Source: Agrocybe praecox
Taxonomy: Eukaryota > Basidiomycota > Agaricomycetes > Agaricales > Agrocybaceae
Reading direction: 5' to 3'
NCBI GenBank assembly: GCA_964017145.1
Contig: OZ024850.1
Span: 3,015,618 to 3,079,617 of the forward strand
Length of the DNA stretch: 64,000 bases
The notes below the pieces were generated by a model. That model was given only the letters and a program-made list of their open reading frames with translations, did no database searches and was not told the DNA's origin. Shown in pieces: positions 37,288-49,808 of this stretch (position 1 is its first letter; each line of letters begins with the position of its first letter). Both the position numbers and the translations under genes were made by a program.

Positions 37288-38692
37288 TCAAGCATCTGGT
37301 TGTTCACCATCAAACAAAGAGAGGTCTCGATCTTCCTCTGGCATAGTAATGTAGGGATATGCAGACCGCTCTCTTACCCGCTTGACCATCCACTGTGCGT
37401 CCTCTGGGATTTCGCACCCTATGTTATATCTCTTCCATTCCATCTCCGACAGGCGGACAAACAACGTGTTTTCGCCTTGTCGTTCTCCATCGCAAATACC
37501 AGAGTCGTCACATAGGCCATGCGAAATGTAGAGGCGTTGGATAGACGTATTGAAGGACGTCCATTTCTTGACGAATTCCGAAGCGTCAATGACTATAAAA
37601 TCTTCTGAACCTTCTTTGTCTGACTCTTCTTCGTCCGAGCTTATGTATTCTTCATGTGATGGGTCGAAGATAAGGGGAAGAGGTGTACGAAGGGAAAAAA
37701 CCCTGAGCGAAGTGCAGTTCTGAAGTAGGGTGTGCCAACCAATGTATTTGGTTTCATCCCATGGCGGATATCTGTGAGTATACTAAGATATCATGGATTA
37801 GGATATTCCAGCGACACAAATTACATCGACATACCGAAGGACAATCTTCATCAAATTTGATTCTCAAAATGTCGAGGGTTCTGAATACCTTCTTCCAAGT
37901 AGGGGTTTGGAAGTTATTCAGAAAGTTTGGCCAGCTTGTAGTTAAGGTAACCTCCTTGATTCCTTCCTCCAAAATCGTTTTTCCTAGTCGGCCACAGAGA
38001 ACAGGGTCATAAGGAACGGTGAATTCCAAAGAAGAGAGGCCACCAAAAACGAGCTTGCGATTTGAAGGCTTTACAGCGCCTTTTGGCCTAGGAATTGGGG
38101 AAGGGATAGAAATGGACAAAGACCTCCTAACCGCGTTCGAAGGCCACTCCTGGAGATAGAATTTTCTGGCAAGATCCACATATTTGGTAATTTCTTCGGT
38201 ATCCTTTAGAAGGGCATGATAACGACGCCCTATGATTGTCCTGATCTGGCGGTCGTAGATAGGTGTTTCGGAGTCGTCAAATAGGCCATTTCGTAGCTGA
38301 TAAATTTTCTTTTCGTCTGCGCAACCCAGATAAAGTTCCAAGATGTAAAGGTATATTTCAGCCGGGACAGTCGACAGGTATTTTTCCAGGTCATCGATGG
38401 AAGGATCAGGAAATGAAGAGACAAATTTGCAGCGATTGTGGGTAGAGTAATGATGATATACAAGCTTTGGCAGCACCTTGTAAATTACATCGTCCGTCTT
38501 GCTCTCATCGGTCTTGCTCTCATCGGTCGCGCCCTCGTCCGTCTTGCTCTTGCCGTCGTCGGTCGCGCCCTCGCCGGTCTTGCTCTTGCCCTCGTTGGTC
38601 ACGCCCTCGTCGACCTTGCTCTTGCCCTCGTCGACCGCGCCCTCGCCGGCCTTGCCCTCAGTCCTTTCGCGATTGTAGTTTTTAGATGTCAT
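37288..38692 (-). CDS. F-box-like protein with acidic/Lys repeats, apparently intact
   Basis: Exon 1 is 38692-37835, a 52-nt intron (GTATGT...ATCTTAG, 37834-37783), and exon 2 is 37782-37288; 450 aa with no stops. The N-terminus has four 12-residue repeats of the form EGKSKTDEGATD. A region like the mushroom F-box-type proteins follows (DDLEKYLSTVPAEIYLYILEL), then a basic stretch, and segments with LSSLEFTVPYD and WHTLLQNCTSLRVFSLRTPL that resemble leucine-rich-repeat-like F-box tails. Exon 2 carries an acidic loop (ISSDEEESDKEGSED). It may be a substrate receptor for SCF ubiquitin ligase, but the F-box assignment is weak. It is unlike its neighbours in being unbroken. Confidence 0.55.
38496..38660. 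repeat. 36-bp coding minisatellite
   Basis: Imperfect units of about 36 bp (CTTGCTCTTGCCCTCGTC-like) encode the EGKSKTDEGATD repeats of the F-box-like gene. Confidence 0.8.
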
Positions 38693-38752
38693 CTGGGAAG
38701 ATTCACTGTTTGGAGTCAAGTCTTGAAATTATCTATCAAAAAAAATCAAAAA

Positions 38753-38784
38753 TCCTTCGCATGCGACACTATTTCCCACGGTAG
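38753..38784 (+). repeat. dispersed motif copy 3
   Basis: TCGCATGCGAC then ATTTCCCACGGT; just upstream of the F-box-like gene start, so possibly in its promoter. Confidence 0.75.
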
Positions 38785-39175
38785 TTCCAAGATCGCCAAG
38801 GTTTGGCGCGCTCTGTTCAATAAGGCCCAATGACACTTATCAACATTTTCAAGCGCGACAGCCTATTTTATGTTTGCCGATCAGAGATATGTTTGGAAAA
38901 CTATGGATAGGGTTGGGCCCAGTGATTTGTTAGTGGATGAGGAGGTGATTTGCTCGTCGTCTTTTCACAATTCATGTTGAAAGATAATACTAATGTCTTT
39001 AAATAGATCTTCCACCTATACATGCCACAGAACATCGCTTTCAACACCTGCCAAGTTTATCTTTATTAGCGCGCAAGATCAACGAACAGAGCTAACAACA
39101 CTTTATTTACTCCATTTTATTTTATTTTTTATCCTCCATCGCCTGCACCTCGTCTCCAGAAACCGGAACGTCGCA

Positions 39176-39760
39176 ATGTACTTCCGTTTTACGAAAAATA
39201 TCCTCTCGCCCAACCAAGTGACCTCTCCCTTAATACCCTGGACCCACGAGCGGATAATGTACATGAAAAGCTCAACCGTCGAGCAAAGAACCTGGAGAAT
39301 GTGTTGACCGCCGAACGCGAACGAGAAAGGGTAGAACGAGAAGCGAGGAGACTAGAACGCGAGGAAGATATGAAAGCAGACCCTAGTATCGCTGCCATTG
39401 ATATTCCAGAGGAGGCTCCAACATGTGCGTAAACACAAAACGGTGTCGCATGCAAGGAGACTAACGTTGATGTATCCTCTCATCATAGATACGACCATCG
39501 ATGCTCCTCCCTCTGTTATACCCCATAAACGCCTCTGCGACATCGCAAGATTAGAAGCCCCATACACAGACCTAGCAACTGACATTCCCTACCACGATAA
39601 AAGCGTTTATGAGATCGTCAAAGCACTGGTGAGCTCAATTTTTTTCTTTGAAAGTTGGCATAACACCCAAATCTCATCTTCGCGATCCCTTTGATTAGAA
39701 CCCAAGCATAGAGAAAGATTATCTGTCAGGTGTGTACATATTCACCTTTTCCGTCGTACC
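39176..39760 (+). pseudogene. fragment with coiled coil and YL1 C-terminal-like domain
   Basis: One frame gives LPFYEKYPLAQPSD and a charged coil (ERERERVEREARRLERE). After an intron-like GTGCGTAAAC...CATCATAG it gives IDAPPSVIPHKRLCDIARLE and APYTDLATDIPYHDKSVYEI. The latter matches the order of the YL1-C domain found in VPS72 and INO80-complex subunits (K-xxCDI..L.APYTDP.TG..YHDK). The Pro and Gly usual at the turn are changed, and the end is broken, so it is probably a decayed copy. Confidence 0.5.
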
Positions 39761-40131
39761 TATGACTTCAAACTTCTAATTCAGCGTTGTTTTAGTCTTA
39801 TCGAGAGATATTAGAGAAAATATGATTGTACATAATTCAAGCTACTCACATCATTTCCTTCAGGAATGCAGCCGAGGTATGAAGCGGACTCTGCGATAGC
39901 TGGGAATCACTGTGATGGATCCCAGAACCCGGCCGATCCACCAGTCAACAGTCCAACTCGAAGGACGCTTGTCGAAAGACCATAGACTTCAGAAGCGAGT
40001 TGTGTAAGTCGTTCTGCAACCCACTTCGATTCGATGTAATCGGACGGGATCTTTAAGACAGAATTCAGTCGCAGATCCTTTTGAATCAGAAAAAAATTGA
40101 GATTTGGCTGTAAGCAAAAAATTCCACCATG

Positions 40132-40990
40132 CTAAAGGGTGAAGATAAGTAAGAGAGGAAAGATATTGCAAAAAAAAAACATACAGTTTGGTACATGGTG
40201 GCTGACAATCCGAAAGCATCCTTTGTGAGGTTGCCTTGCGGACGGACGAGGAAGGGTGCGGTTCCGAATTGGGAATAGCGATACCATATTCTTCATGTCC
40301 GAGCTGTACTTGGTGAGCATGTCGTTCATGATATCAGATTTCTTCTTGGAAGCTGTAGGCTTGGGGTCTTCACCGCCTCGGAAGATTTGGCAGCGTCGCT
40401 TTGGGAAGAAGAGACTAAATACGAGAAGCAGAGAGCGAGTCGATACCATACGCAGTGAAAGGAACGTCTGGAGAAGAGTTGACTTCGGGGATGTCGAGGA
40501 CGTTCCTGACAATTTTGGCCATTTGTGCAACTTCGTCCAAATTCAATGTCGATTCCACAGCCTCATTGGGAAGCAGATGTCTGCCTGAACGAGGCATACC
40601 TTCCGTCCTCTCCAAAGCATCACAAGCCAGATCAGGAACGTAACGAGTGACACGCTGACCATGTTGGAACCTATACATGATGTCGTCAAACCATTTAACG
40701 CGAGAGGAATTTGAGAGGAATTTCCACTTACCTGCGCTAGTGTGAAAGCAAGACAAGTAAATCACGAAGAATCTCGTGAAGGCAGCACGTATGCCTATAA
40801 TACACCGCAAACATAGCGAGGTGGGTTCTGCGCTGTAAGGGTGTCTTTCGTTGTGGTGGAAGGAAAGCTGTGCAACATATACCCCTCCTGATTGGCGACG
40901 TCGCGCGTGTAAACAGCAATTATCAACGTCGTCCGGCACTTCTTCCCAATTACAACGCTCACTCGCGCCAAACCAATGTTCAGCAATGTA
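40132..40990 (-). pseudogene. fragment of a polyketide-synthase or reductase carrier-protein region
   Basis: Minus-strand pieces include IAEHWFGASERCNWEEV, then after an intron-like gap RVKWFDDIMYRFQHGQ, LPNEAVESTLNLDEVAQMAK, IVRNVLDIPE and the phosphopantetheine-site context YGIDSLSASRI. The GIDSLSA Ser is the canonical carrier attachment site. The frame breaks soon after, and a LTKYSSDMKNM piece appears in another frame. No condensing, acyltransferase or adenylation domain is present. It is a shard of a larger multidomain enzyme. Confidence 0.5.
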
Positions 40991-40999
40991 CGTCGGGTC

Positions 41000-43179
41000 G
41001 TTTTCTGACCATTGAGGGAAGCAATTTTTACAGAACAGTTACATAGGCCTCCGAAAAGCGCCGTCCAGCGATGGAACAGCTACACCGTTGACACCATATA
41101 CGTAAAGTTAGAAATGTGATATATCCTCACAACGTCTCTGACTCTTTGTGAGATTTTCCCCTTGATAATGTTAATAACTTAGATAGCGCGGTTGAGTCGT
41201 TAGGAATTATAATTACTTCTAAATTTGCTCTATGTAAATAGCAGATAAAAATAGAAAGCATAGTGACATGGGTGTGACACTGTGAGCTTACCTGCCAAAT
41301 TCGGACTTGGCATCTTAGTTGCTTACTGCCAGCAATGATCATGATTGTTGACTGAAACTTCATCTTTCGTTACACATATCTACACTGTACATATCTGGAT
41401 ACCTGGGACTATCTTCTATCTCCTGCAATGATGGCTGTCTGTGCGTCGACTGGAGGTTCTCCGCTCGTCGCACGACTCACATCTTGCACTGCTTGGCCCT
41501 GCTACTCCCTTCTGTCAAAGTCTGCTGTCGATCGTAAGTGCACTTTTTCCTCATTTCTCTCTCTTTTTACTTACATGCTTCTCTTTTAGTGACCATGAGA
41601 TTTGCACATCATCCGATCATGGTCCTGACTCGGGCCTGAATGCGAGTACATATCTTACATTACTTCCACTATCCCTTCATATCCACTGCTCGGATGCTGG
41701 ATCGTGAAGAACGCATTCACAAACTTCTCGCCTGCGTTCATCCTCGCCTAGCTCGAACACGTTGGGAAGCATTCCACCGAGATATCCAGGTGGCACCGGC
41801 TGTAAAGAGGTGGCTACCGCGACGCGCGTACTTGAAGGACGAGCACCACTTATCAATGAACCCTAGAATTTGCAATCAGGTTGAATGTGAGTGTTCTTTG
41901 ATTCGGTTTTTCAATACGATGAAACCGATCATCTCGCCTGCAGACTGGCCTCACCATTAACGGAGCGGTCTTCAATCAGTCACGCTCCGACCTCCGTGAT
42001 GAGGGGGCTTGCGGGTGCTGTCTGTGGATGATGCTGAGAATGGGAAGATGCCGATGGAGGCTAACGCGACTGGGAACTTGGACGTACGTTTCCTACGTGA
42101 GCCGGCAATTGCTGCGGATGGCGCCACGTATTAGCAGGAGGTCTGTGATCAAAGCTGCTGCTGCTACCACAACTGGATGCGCCTCCCGGATGTAACTGGG
42201 CTTGGGGTCCTATGCGATTAACTGGTGATTGAGGCACATGCGATCCATGATTTGAATCAGAAAAAGACGGTCCTGGACGTGATACCTGAACTACTGGATG
42301 CTTTATCTTCGAATCTCCTGCTGTCCCATTATTTGGATTGGAAGGGGGGTGAATCTGAGATTTGAACTGTTGGCAAAAATTAATACAGAGTAAGCAACCT
42401 TAGCTGAATCATACGGCTCCTTTGATTTACCCTTTCCCTTTTTTCAGTCGTTCAAGACCGACGGTCACTCTTTGGGTTTCCCACTCAACACAGGTGCGTG
42501 GTTTTTCCATTTTCTGAGATGTCCCTGAATTCATTTTCTGTCAGATCTCAAATGTTAGTGTTCATTGTATCCTATATCAATCATCAGTATGCATGCGGAG
42601 CCCCCAACCGACATCACAATGAGCTCGAAGCAGAGATTACTATATCTTCCCCCAACCTCACAGAGTGATCTATGCGAACAAAGCTTGAAAGGCTTCGGTG
42701 CTCACTGGCAAATGACGAGCTTGACGAGATTCATGATTTTCGCGGTATTAGATCCGGTAAGACTTTTTCAACGATTTTTGTGCGCGCACTATGGCTTAGT
42801 CTTAAACTTCTAGTATCACCATCCTTGACGAGGCGCCCTCGATCGTAGCATTGGGACCCAAGGTGATCTCTGACAAAACCCCAGGTGTCAGCGGGTATTG
42901 GTGCTATCGTCAAGTGTGTTGAAAGTTACTTCAAGCACGATGGTCTTCGTTGCTGCAGGTTGGGCAATCTCGATGCGGGCAGGGCATAGGCGCCCTGTCG
43001 TTTACGCGGTACTAGTGTTAGGTGGAGTAATGTCTGTTAATTGGCAAGGAAAGTATTTCGTGTACCCGCTTGCGGAAAGAAGCCTACTTTCCTCTAGATA
43101 GAAATAAAATGAACAATGTGAAGATTTAACAAGATTCTTGAGTGGTGCCGGCATTTTTGATGATGTCGAGATTTATGGG
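41000..43179. other. no supported gene; promoter-like repeat copy 2
   Basis: Holds the second copy of the CAAATTCGGACTTGGC / GTGCGTCGACTGGAGGTTCT blocks (about 41290-41480). Short frames near 41640-41960 (with HPRLARTRWEAFHRDIQVAP) and 42730-43101 are not recognisable. Confidence 0.4.
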
Positions 43180-43210
43180 TCCGTCGCATGCGACTGAATT
43201 TCCCACGGTC
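43180..43210 (+). repeat. dispersed motif copy 4
   Basis: GTCCGTCGCATGCGACTGAA then TTTCCCACGGT, 75 bp upstream of the TET/JBP-type gene start; contains the perfect 12-bp palindrome GTCGCATGCGAC. Confidence 0.75.
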
Positions 43211-43284
43211 ATTTTTTTTTTAAATAGAACATACATTCGAGTACTGTTCTTCCTCACATTTAACTGCGTTTCATCTTGTTTATC

Positions 43285-46200
43285 ATGCCTTTTGTTTGGC
43301 TCTCCGAGGACAACATAAAGATACTACTTACGGCAACCGAATGGTATCAAAATGATCTTCGCGTTGACGACCAGTCAGTACTTGAAGTAGAAGATATACA
43401 ATCAACCCTCCTGGAACATCTGCCCCAACGACATTCATTACCGGACCAAATGGAAAACGACGAAGATAACTTTGCGTTGTTTGGAGTAGGCGCCGTGGAT
43501 GTGGATGATGAGCTCAGAAACAAAATTTCAAGGGGCTCAGATATCATTGTACGTTATTGTCTGCTGATGCAGCGTCTCACTAATACCGACTTACGCTGAT
43601 AAATCTGTAGACTACGGACGGCGATACAGTCCATTTTGAAATATCTGAAGCTACATTAATGCACGATGTACCCCAAAGAAAATCACATACAATGATGAGG
43701 GACGAAGAAGGTACATTGACATTGAGAGCCTATTTTGAGAATGTATGATGCTGAGATATTCTATCTTGCAGAAAGCGAGGCTGCACACGATTCTGGGGAC
43801 GACACTATGTCCAGCAGTACTGGCCGCTTCAGGTCGACGACGTTATACGGCGAGCAGCTCAAAGAATGCGAAGCGATGGTTATACCTTCGAACGAAGGTG
43901 ATATGATGAGTGGCGAACAAGGTATGTGAATATTGAGAGCCTATTTTGAGAATGTATGGTGCTGAAATGTTCTATCTCGCAGAAAGCGAGGCTGCACGCG
44001 ACTCTGGGGACGACACTATGTCCAGCAGTACTGGCCGCTTCAGGTCGACGACGTTATACGGCGAGCAGCTCAAAGAATGCGAAGCGATGGTTATACCTTC
44101 GAACGAAGGTGATATGATGAGTGGCGAACAAGGTATGTGAATATTGAGAGCCTATTTTGAGAATGTATGATACTGAGATATTTTATGTTGCAGAAACTGA
44201 GACTGCACGCGACGCTGGGGGTGACACTGTATCCAGCAACACTGGCCGCTTCAGGTCCTTGACGTTATATGACGAAGAATGCGAAGCAGTTTCGCCCTCG
44301 AAGATAGCTGCTATAATGAATGGCAAAGAAGGAACTCAGAAGGCATCGTCTATGGCCCAGCCGGAACATGGTGAGTAAGCGCAGATTAGTTCCAGCTGAT
44401 ACGAATTGAGTGTCTCTTCTGCATCTAGAAACCCATTTCGGACCAGCGTGTCCCATGAATGATAGTAGTGGGGCTAGCAGCGTGGGGGCTCTGCGATCCG
44501 GGACTCCACCAGTGAATGGTCAAGGTGAGTATCTTCTATCGTTACTATGAGTCTCAATCCATACTGATATTTATGATTACTCTAGATCCTGATGCTCGGG
44601 ACATCAGTGACTCTGACACGGATACAATGGGAGCTATAAGAATGCCAACTAGGTCTCACAGGAAGCCGTATATTATCTTGTCAGAGGACGAAAGTGAGTA
44701 CCTATACAAATGAACTTCGAGTGCTCATAATCAAATTCTTTGTTTCTTGCAACAGATTCTGAATCCCGGTCGGCGGTGGATAACGCGGTGGCCGGCAGCA
44801 CAGGCGTTGTCACTGATCAAATTGGTTCGTGCTTGTTATGTTATTTTTGTCATATCCGCAACTTAATCATATTTAGGATCCACATGTGCTATGACTGGTG
44901 GTGATGCTCGAGGCGGAATAGCTATGAAAAAGCATTCTCTCTCCAAGCGTAATCAACCAGACTTGGTCCTAGGCACAGGTAATGCAAACGGCGAGTAATC
45001 TTTCTACCGTTAAGTCAAGTAATCAGTATAGCTGAGCGTCTTTCTCTTTCATCTAGTTGAACGCCAGGAGCTACCTTTGTTGGCCACCCCAGAGTGGGAA
45101 AGAATTTCGAACCATTGTTATGCGCCAGAAAATTTGATGCCGGTGCACCATGAACTCGTCGTTTCAATCCTTTCTCAAGGAAACATAGAAAGTGTTATGG
45201 GCGAGCTGTCTTCCGCTATCAATGATCTGGTCACCGGTGTTATTTGGAAGGGGAAAATAACAGCTCTAGGCTCTGATTATGGTCAAACACTATCGTCAAT
45301 AGCAAAGTGCTGCATTAGTCATGAAAGGTTGGAAGTAGGTTTCAGCTTCCTCAGTATGATCAATTGTATACATCTTGTCGCCAAACTCAAGGGGTAAGTG
45401 TTTTCAATTTTATTATTCAACTGTATTGACCTTTCGACTATAGTCTAGAAGCTACTTTTCCTGGTATACACAGGAAAGATATCTTAGCATCTCATCTATC
45501 TTCTAAAAGAAGTATCAGTTCTTTCGAGAGATGGAGGAAAAGCGGTGCCAATTTTGCTAAATTAGCCGAAGCAGGTAAGTGTTATATCTTTTCCTCCTAC
45601 AATCCCTCTTATTAGGGTCTTAGGTTCTATATATCTTCTTATACTTGTCGCTGCCGCCAAGAAGAAAAGTGTTGTAACCAAATTGCTCGGCATTGTATGC
45701 GATGCAATTTGTCATATTATGGCAAATCCTAATCCCGGCAAGTCTACTATTTTTCTCAATCTTTCATGCGTTTTCTTATCACATACCCATAGACCTTCCT
45801 CTTGGGAAGCTAGTAATCAAAAATCTTATTCCTGCCATCGATAAAATGAGACGAAAGTGGCCAATGTCTCTACAATCACTTCTTGAGCCTGGCCAGCTTC
45901 GCCTTTATGGCCTTACAGAAACCATAGATTGTACAGATATTCTGGGTAGCGCTCACTACTTTGCGGTCCTGAGATCAAAGTGGGTCTTCTTACTAAGGAT
46001 ATCACTTACGTGACTGAATGCGTCATAGGTCCTTCCGAATAAGTGTGCGCAATGAAGACGCATGGCGGAATTGCTTCTTTTCGACTATTCCTTTGGGCTC
46101 AAAACGTTTCAAGTTGATGAATATCGAACCTGTTGATGTATCTAGCCTTTCCCAGTCTGGGCCTGATGATTATCATTCCGACTCCTCTGAAGACATACCA

Positions 46201-47473
46201 CTGATGGTATCTTGCAGAAAGTCACCTCATATGAATGTATTCGTCATTGAAACCAATTTCGATCCAGGACTTAAGGAGAATCGCCGGTTTTCTGGGCCAA
46301 AGAAGGATTCCAGGAAGATTTTTGACTTTACTGAAGAAGAAAGAGAATATGTCAAAGCTGGCGCTTGGGCAAAAGACCTTGATGACCTTAAAGTCAAGGT
46401 AAATTTCTACATGACTATACCGTTTTTTCTTTCTCTCATTATTTCACATCAAGGTTCAAGATATGTTAAAAACAGGTCGAAAACCTAAAGGCGCATACAT
46501 TAGGTTTGATCCATCTATACTTGGCCGGTAAGTACTTGAATACCAATCTTATATATGATTACCCACACGCTTTCTAGTAAAACTTTACGAATCAACGACA
46601 AAAATGGCAACTTTCTTATAGTTGTAGTTCCTTCCATGCCGACAGACATTCGTGAAGATCTTTGTGATCGTCTTACATCTATATGGCCAGAGGACTTCAA
46701 ACCTACCAATACATCAGAAGAAGCATGGGATTTCCTCTATCCTAATATTCATTTTACCTTATATAACCGTTTTTCTACCCAGGTATGTTTTTTTCTTCTT
46801 TGCCCTAGGGATCCTTTTTAATATTATGCCAGGGTATAGGATCTCCTAATGATGTTTCTCCTTATCTTCTCAAAAGAAAAAAGGCTCAACGCCAGCAAAC
46901 ATTATCCCAACTAATTCCCCGATTTTCGAAAGAAACAATTGAGAACATAGAGGAGTATTTACTCTTTCGAGATTTGTTTAAAAATGTCTTCGGCTGGACA
47001 AAACAAATTGTAAGATTTATGTTTTTTTTATTTTGTTTTTTATTTTATTTTTTATTCTTATTGATATGTATGTATCTCAGGTTGAAGACCTACTTCCTGA
47101 AATTGTGAAGGAATTACAAAAATATGTTGACGCGCTCCCAGATCACGAACTTGCGCCCATGGAACCTTTTACCAGTGTTGTTTTGAATCTCAACTGTTCG
47201 ACAACGTTTCATCGAGATTACAAAGACTGGCGGGTATGTGGTTTATTGGTGGCTTCGGATTGCATTGGTGGAGATATTGCCTTTCATGAAATGGGCCTTG
47301 CTATGGCGGCAAGAAATGGTGATTTCGCAACCTTTCCTTCTAATTATATCAGCCATTTTAATATGGGTTTCAATGGAAAACGAGCGTCCTTTGTCTTTCA
47401 TACAGACAAAAGCGCTGAGAATTGGGTAAATAATTATAATGGCTGGGGTCAAAATGTAGACTTTATTCATTAA
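43285..47473 (+). CDS. TET/JBP-type 2-oxoglutarate Fe(II) dioxygenase
   Basis: A many-exon gene with nearly all introns about 50-65 nt. The first ATG is 43285 and the TAA ends at 47473. The N-terminal half is acidic and Ser-rich, and is built from short phase-1 exons, three of which are tandem duplicates (43772-43921, 43983-44132, 44194-44370). A middle region (SNHCYAPENLMPVHHELV, ASHLSSKRSISSFERWRKSG, KLVIKNLIPAIDKMRRKWP) precedes the C-terminal oxygenase fold. That has the metal-binding H-x-D in STTFHRDYKD, GGDIAFHEMGLAMAARNGDF, the distal His in SHFNMGF and the 2OG-binding Arg in GKRASFVFHTD. All residues expected for activity are present. Relatives oxidise 5-methylcytosine in DNA and in basidiomycetes are spread by transposons (established). 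It lies in tandem with the DUF6532 gene. Confidence 0.8.
43772..44370 (+). repeat. triplicated exon-intron unit, 211-bp period
   Basis: Exons 43772-43921 and 43983-44132 are nearly identical (50 codons, ESEAA-DSGDDTMSSSTGRF), including the upstream intron. The third (44194-44370) is diverged (ETETARDAGGDTVSSNTGRF). All are phase 1 at both ends, so gain or loss keeps the frame. Confidence 0.92.
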
Positions 47474-47743
47474 TGAATCCTAGTTAGAGTAGTAATCATA
47501 TTTTATTTTATTTTAATTTTTATTGGAACTTATCTGAACAGACTGGACAGGAGTTCTGTTAAAGTCTATTCATTTGTGCTGGAGAAGTGTGGATTTTAAC
47601 CCATCGGCTTGGGCGCCTTTGTTTAACAAAGTTTGTTCCATGTTTGACATGGTTGAATTTTTATTCTCCTGTTTCATGTTATATGTTTGCATTTGCTCAC
47701 CACCACAACCTTCTTCTTTGATTTCATTACTTCTTCCTTCATA

Positions 47744-49808
47744 ATGCCGAATGCTAATACTCGAGTGTCAACGCAGAAGCAGGCAAAGGCCACAAAGTCA
47801 ACGTCCAAAACCAAAACCCCAGGAAAGACCCGCTCTGGAAATAAAGCCAGTTCTGACTTTACTCCTAATATAGAAACGACATCCAAGGGTTTAATGGAAC
47901 AAAAAAAGAAGGATGAGCAAGCTGCAAAAGCTGCAGAGCAATTCAGAACGCAAGGTGTGTTTTTCTTCATCTTCTTTATACTAAATTTCAATGCTTGTTT
48001 TTAATAGGCATACGCAAGAGAAATCAAGATGCTAGGGATAATGAATCCTCAGCTGAATCATCGGAAGATGAGGATGACAGTCCTAGGGCTCAAACTTCAA
48101 TTGCGCCCAGAGCTAAGCGCCCACGTGTTCTGGATGAGGATGAAGCACGCCTGGCGAACTCTCTCAGTCTTGGCCAAGATGAAGACACTTTTTCTCCAGG
48201 AGAGCCTGAAGAAGACTCGCCAAGCAAAGGTAATGATGGGTCCGATGCCCCAGAGGAAGAAGAAGACAATGAAGAAGATGAAGATGAAGAAGACGAAGAG
48301 GGAGGACTTAGTTATGATCATGAAGCAATGTTTGCTTCAAATGGGGTTTGGTTTTTTATATTTCTTTTATTATTATATGACTTACTCTTCTGTAGATTTT
48401 TACACAGGCTTCTGCTGATACCGGTAGCCGAAAGATTGCTTCCAAGAAAAGAAAATCAGGTAGCCGCAAGTTTGGAAAAATCAAGAGAGAAGACTTCAAC
48501 GATACTGTTTTACCTTTGGCTATTATGGCAAAGAAGCACTTTCGACAACAAGCTGCTCTAGGTATCATTATCCTTTCTCTATATTCATTCATCTTTTGAT
48601 TATATCCAATTCAGACACGCCATATCCTCCCAAAGGTCCAGCTGAAAGAGCTAAGTTCAACATGGACCTTCTCAAACAAGCAGCGTCAACACCTATTCTC
48701 AAAAAGATTCTACAAGACCTCATTCAAAGTAAGGACCAGGACACCATCGATAGCTTAATCACCTATGTAAGTCCTATGCTAAGCTGGCATGCACGTATTT
48801 CTTTAAATCTTGATGTTCTATCATTAGGCAATTTATGACAGAGGCAGTCTGACCAATACTTTGGCCAGTCGTGTTCAAAACCTTATCACTGGGCATTATG
48901 GTCTTCCAGGGGAATTTTCAAAGGCTCAAAACCGTGCAGCCTATGTCGCTTGGCTTTTGGAAAAGGGGAGGTTTAGATTTGGAGGTCTTAATTTTGAGGT
49001 ACGCATTTTTCTTTTTCTTTTTCTTTTTTATTGTCTTATATCATTATATTTAACAGAATAGAGAGGTTGATACGTTACGCCCCTATGGCAATCCTATAAT
49101 TTCGGAGGCTATTCGCCAGCAGTGGTTTTGTACAGGAAAAGCCAAGTCTGACCTAAACGCTTACAACATCATGATGGCGAAGCAAAAAATTCCAGCACCA
49201 GTTATTGTTCTGGTTGTTACATGTGTACGCAATTTTATTTATGATGAGCTTACCCTAATTCAAGTATTATATTTTAGATCGAAAACTGCTTAAAGCAGTG
49301 GGTCACAGGCGTCAAGCTTCAAGTTCCTTTTAGTGAGGAAAACTGTCGTGCTAAGTAATTTCCTTCTTTTAACATTATTTTGATGCCATTATTGATTTAT
49401 TTCCTCAGATACGAACATCATACAGAGGCCTGGAATTATTTTGTCACCAAGTCCCAGGATTCCGGCTACACAAATTACTTTCAAAGAGAGCTTTTTAAAA
49501 CTGTTTAGTAAGTACTGGCGTTATTACATTCATTGTTATTTGATACTAATAAAGTTCCACTTTTGATTAGTTCGCAAAGTCGTGCGGGGGCTGATCTTCA
49601 CAATGTTGAGGACGATTTTGAAGGAGTCGATTTTATGGCATTAGGCGCTATTGCTCGGGCTGCTCAGAGCAAACAAGCCTCTACTTCCACAGAATCCACT
49701 GTGTCTTTTACTTCTGGTAACGATCCTCTCATAACAGGCCCTTCTTCCAATCAACAGGATGAAGTAGACGATTCAACTGGATCTACTACAGGTGCTAGTA
49801 CTTTGTAA
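47744..49808 (+). CDS. DUF6532-type protein
   Basis: ATG at 47744; about eight exons with consensus introns, ending at TAA 49806-49808. The N-terminus is Lys/Thr/Ser-rich (TRVSTQKQAKATKSTSK), then an acidic run (EEEEDNEEDEDEEDEEGG) and a basic NLS-like stretch (SRKIASKKRKSGSRKFGK). The C-terminal domain runs through LAIMAKKHFRQQAALD, LASRVQNLITGHYGLPGE, PIISEAIRQQWFCTGKAK, IPAPVIVLVVTCIENCLKQW and FSEENCRAKYEHH. This pattern matches the Agaricomycete domain I know as DUF6532 (family recall). It is probably nuclear and DNA-associated. It is 270 bp downstream of the dioxygenase gene on the same strand and likely moves with it. Confidence 0.7.

Noticed and set aside
48029..48418. Frame overlapping the DUF6532 gene
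   Set aside because: Out-of-frame shadow of the acidic exon; the spliced DUF6532 model explains the sequence.
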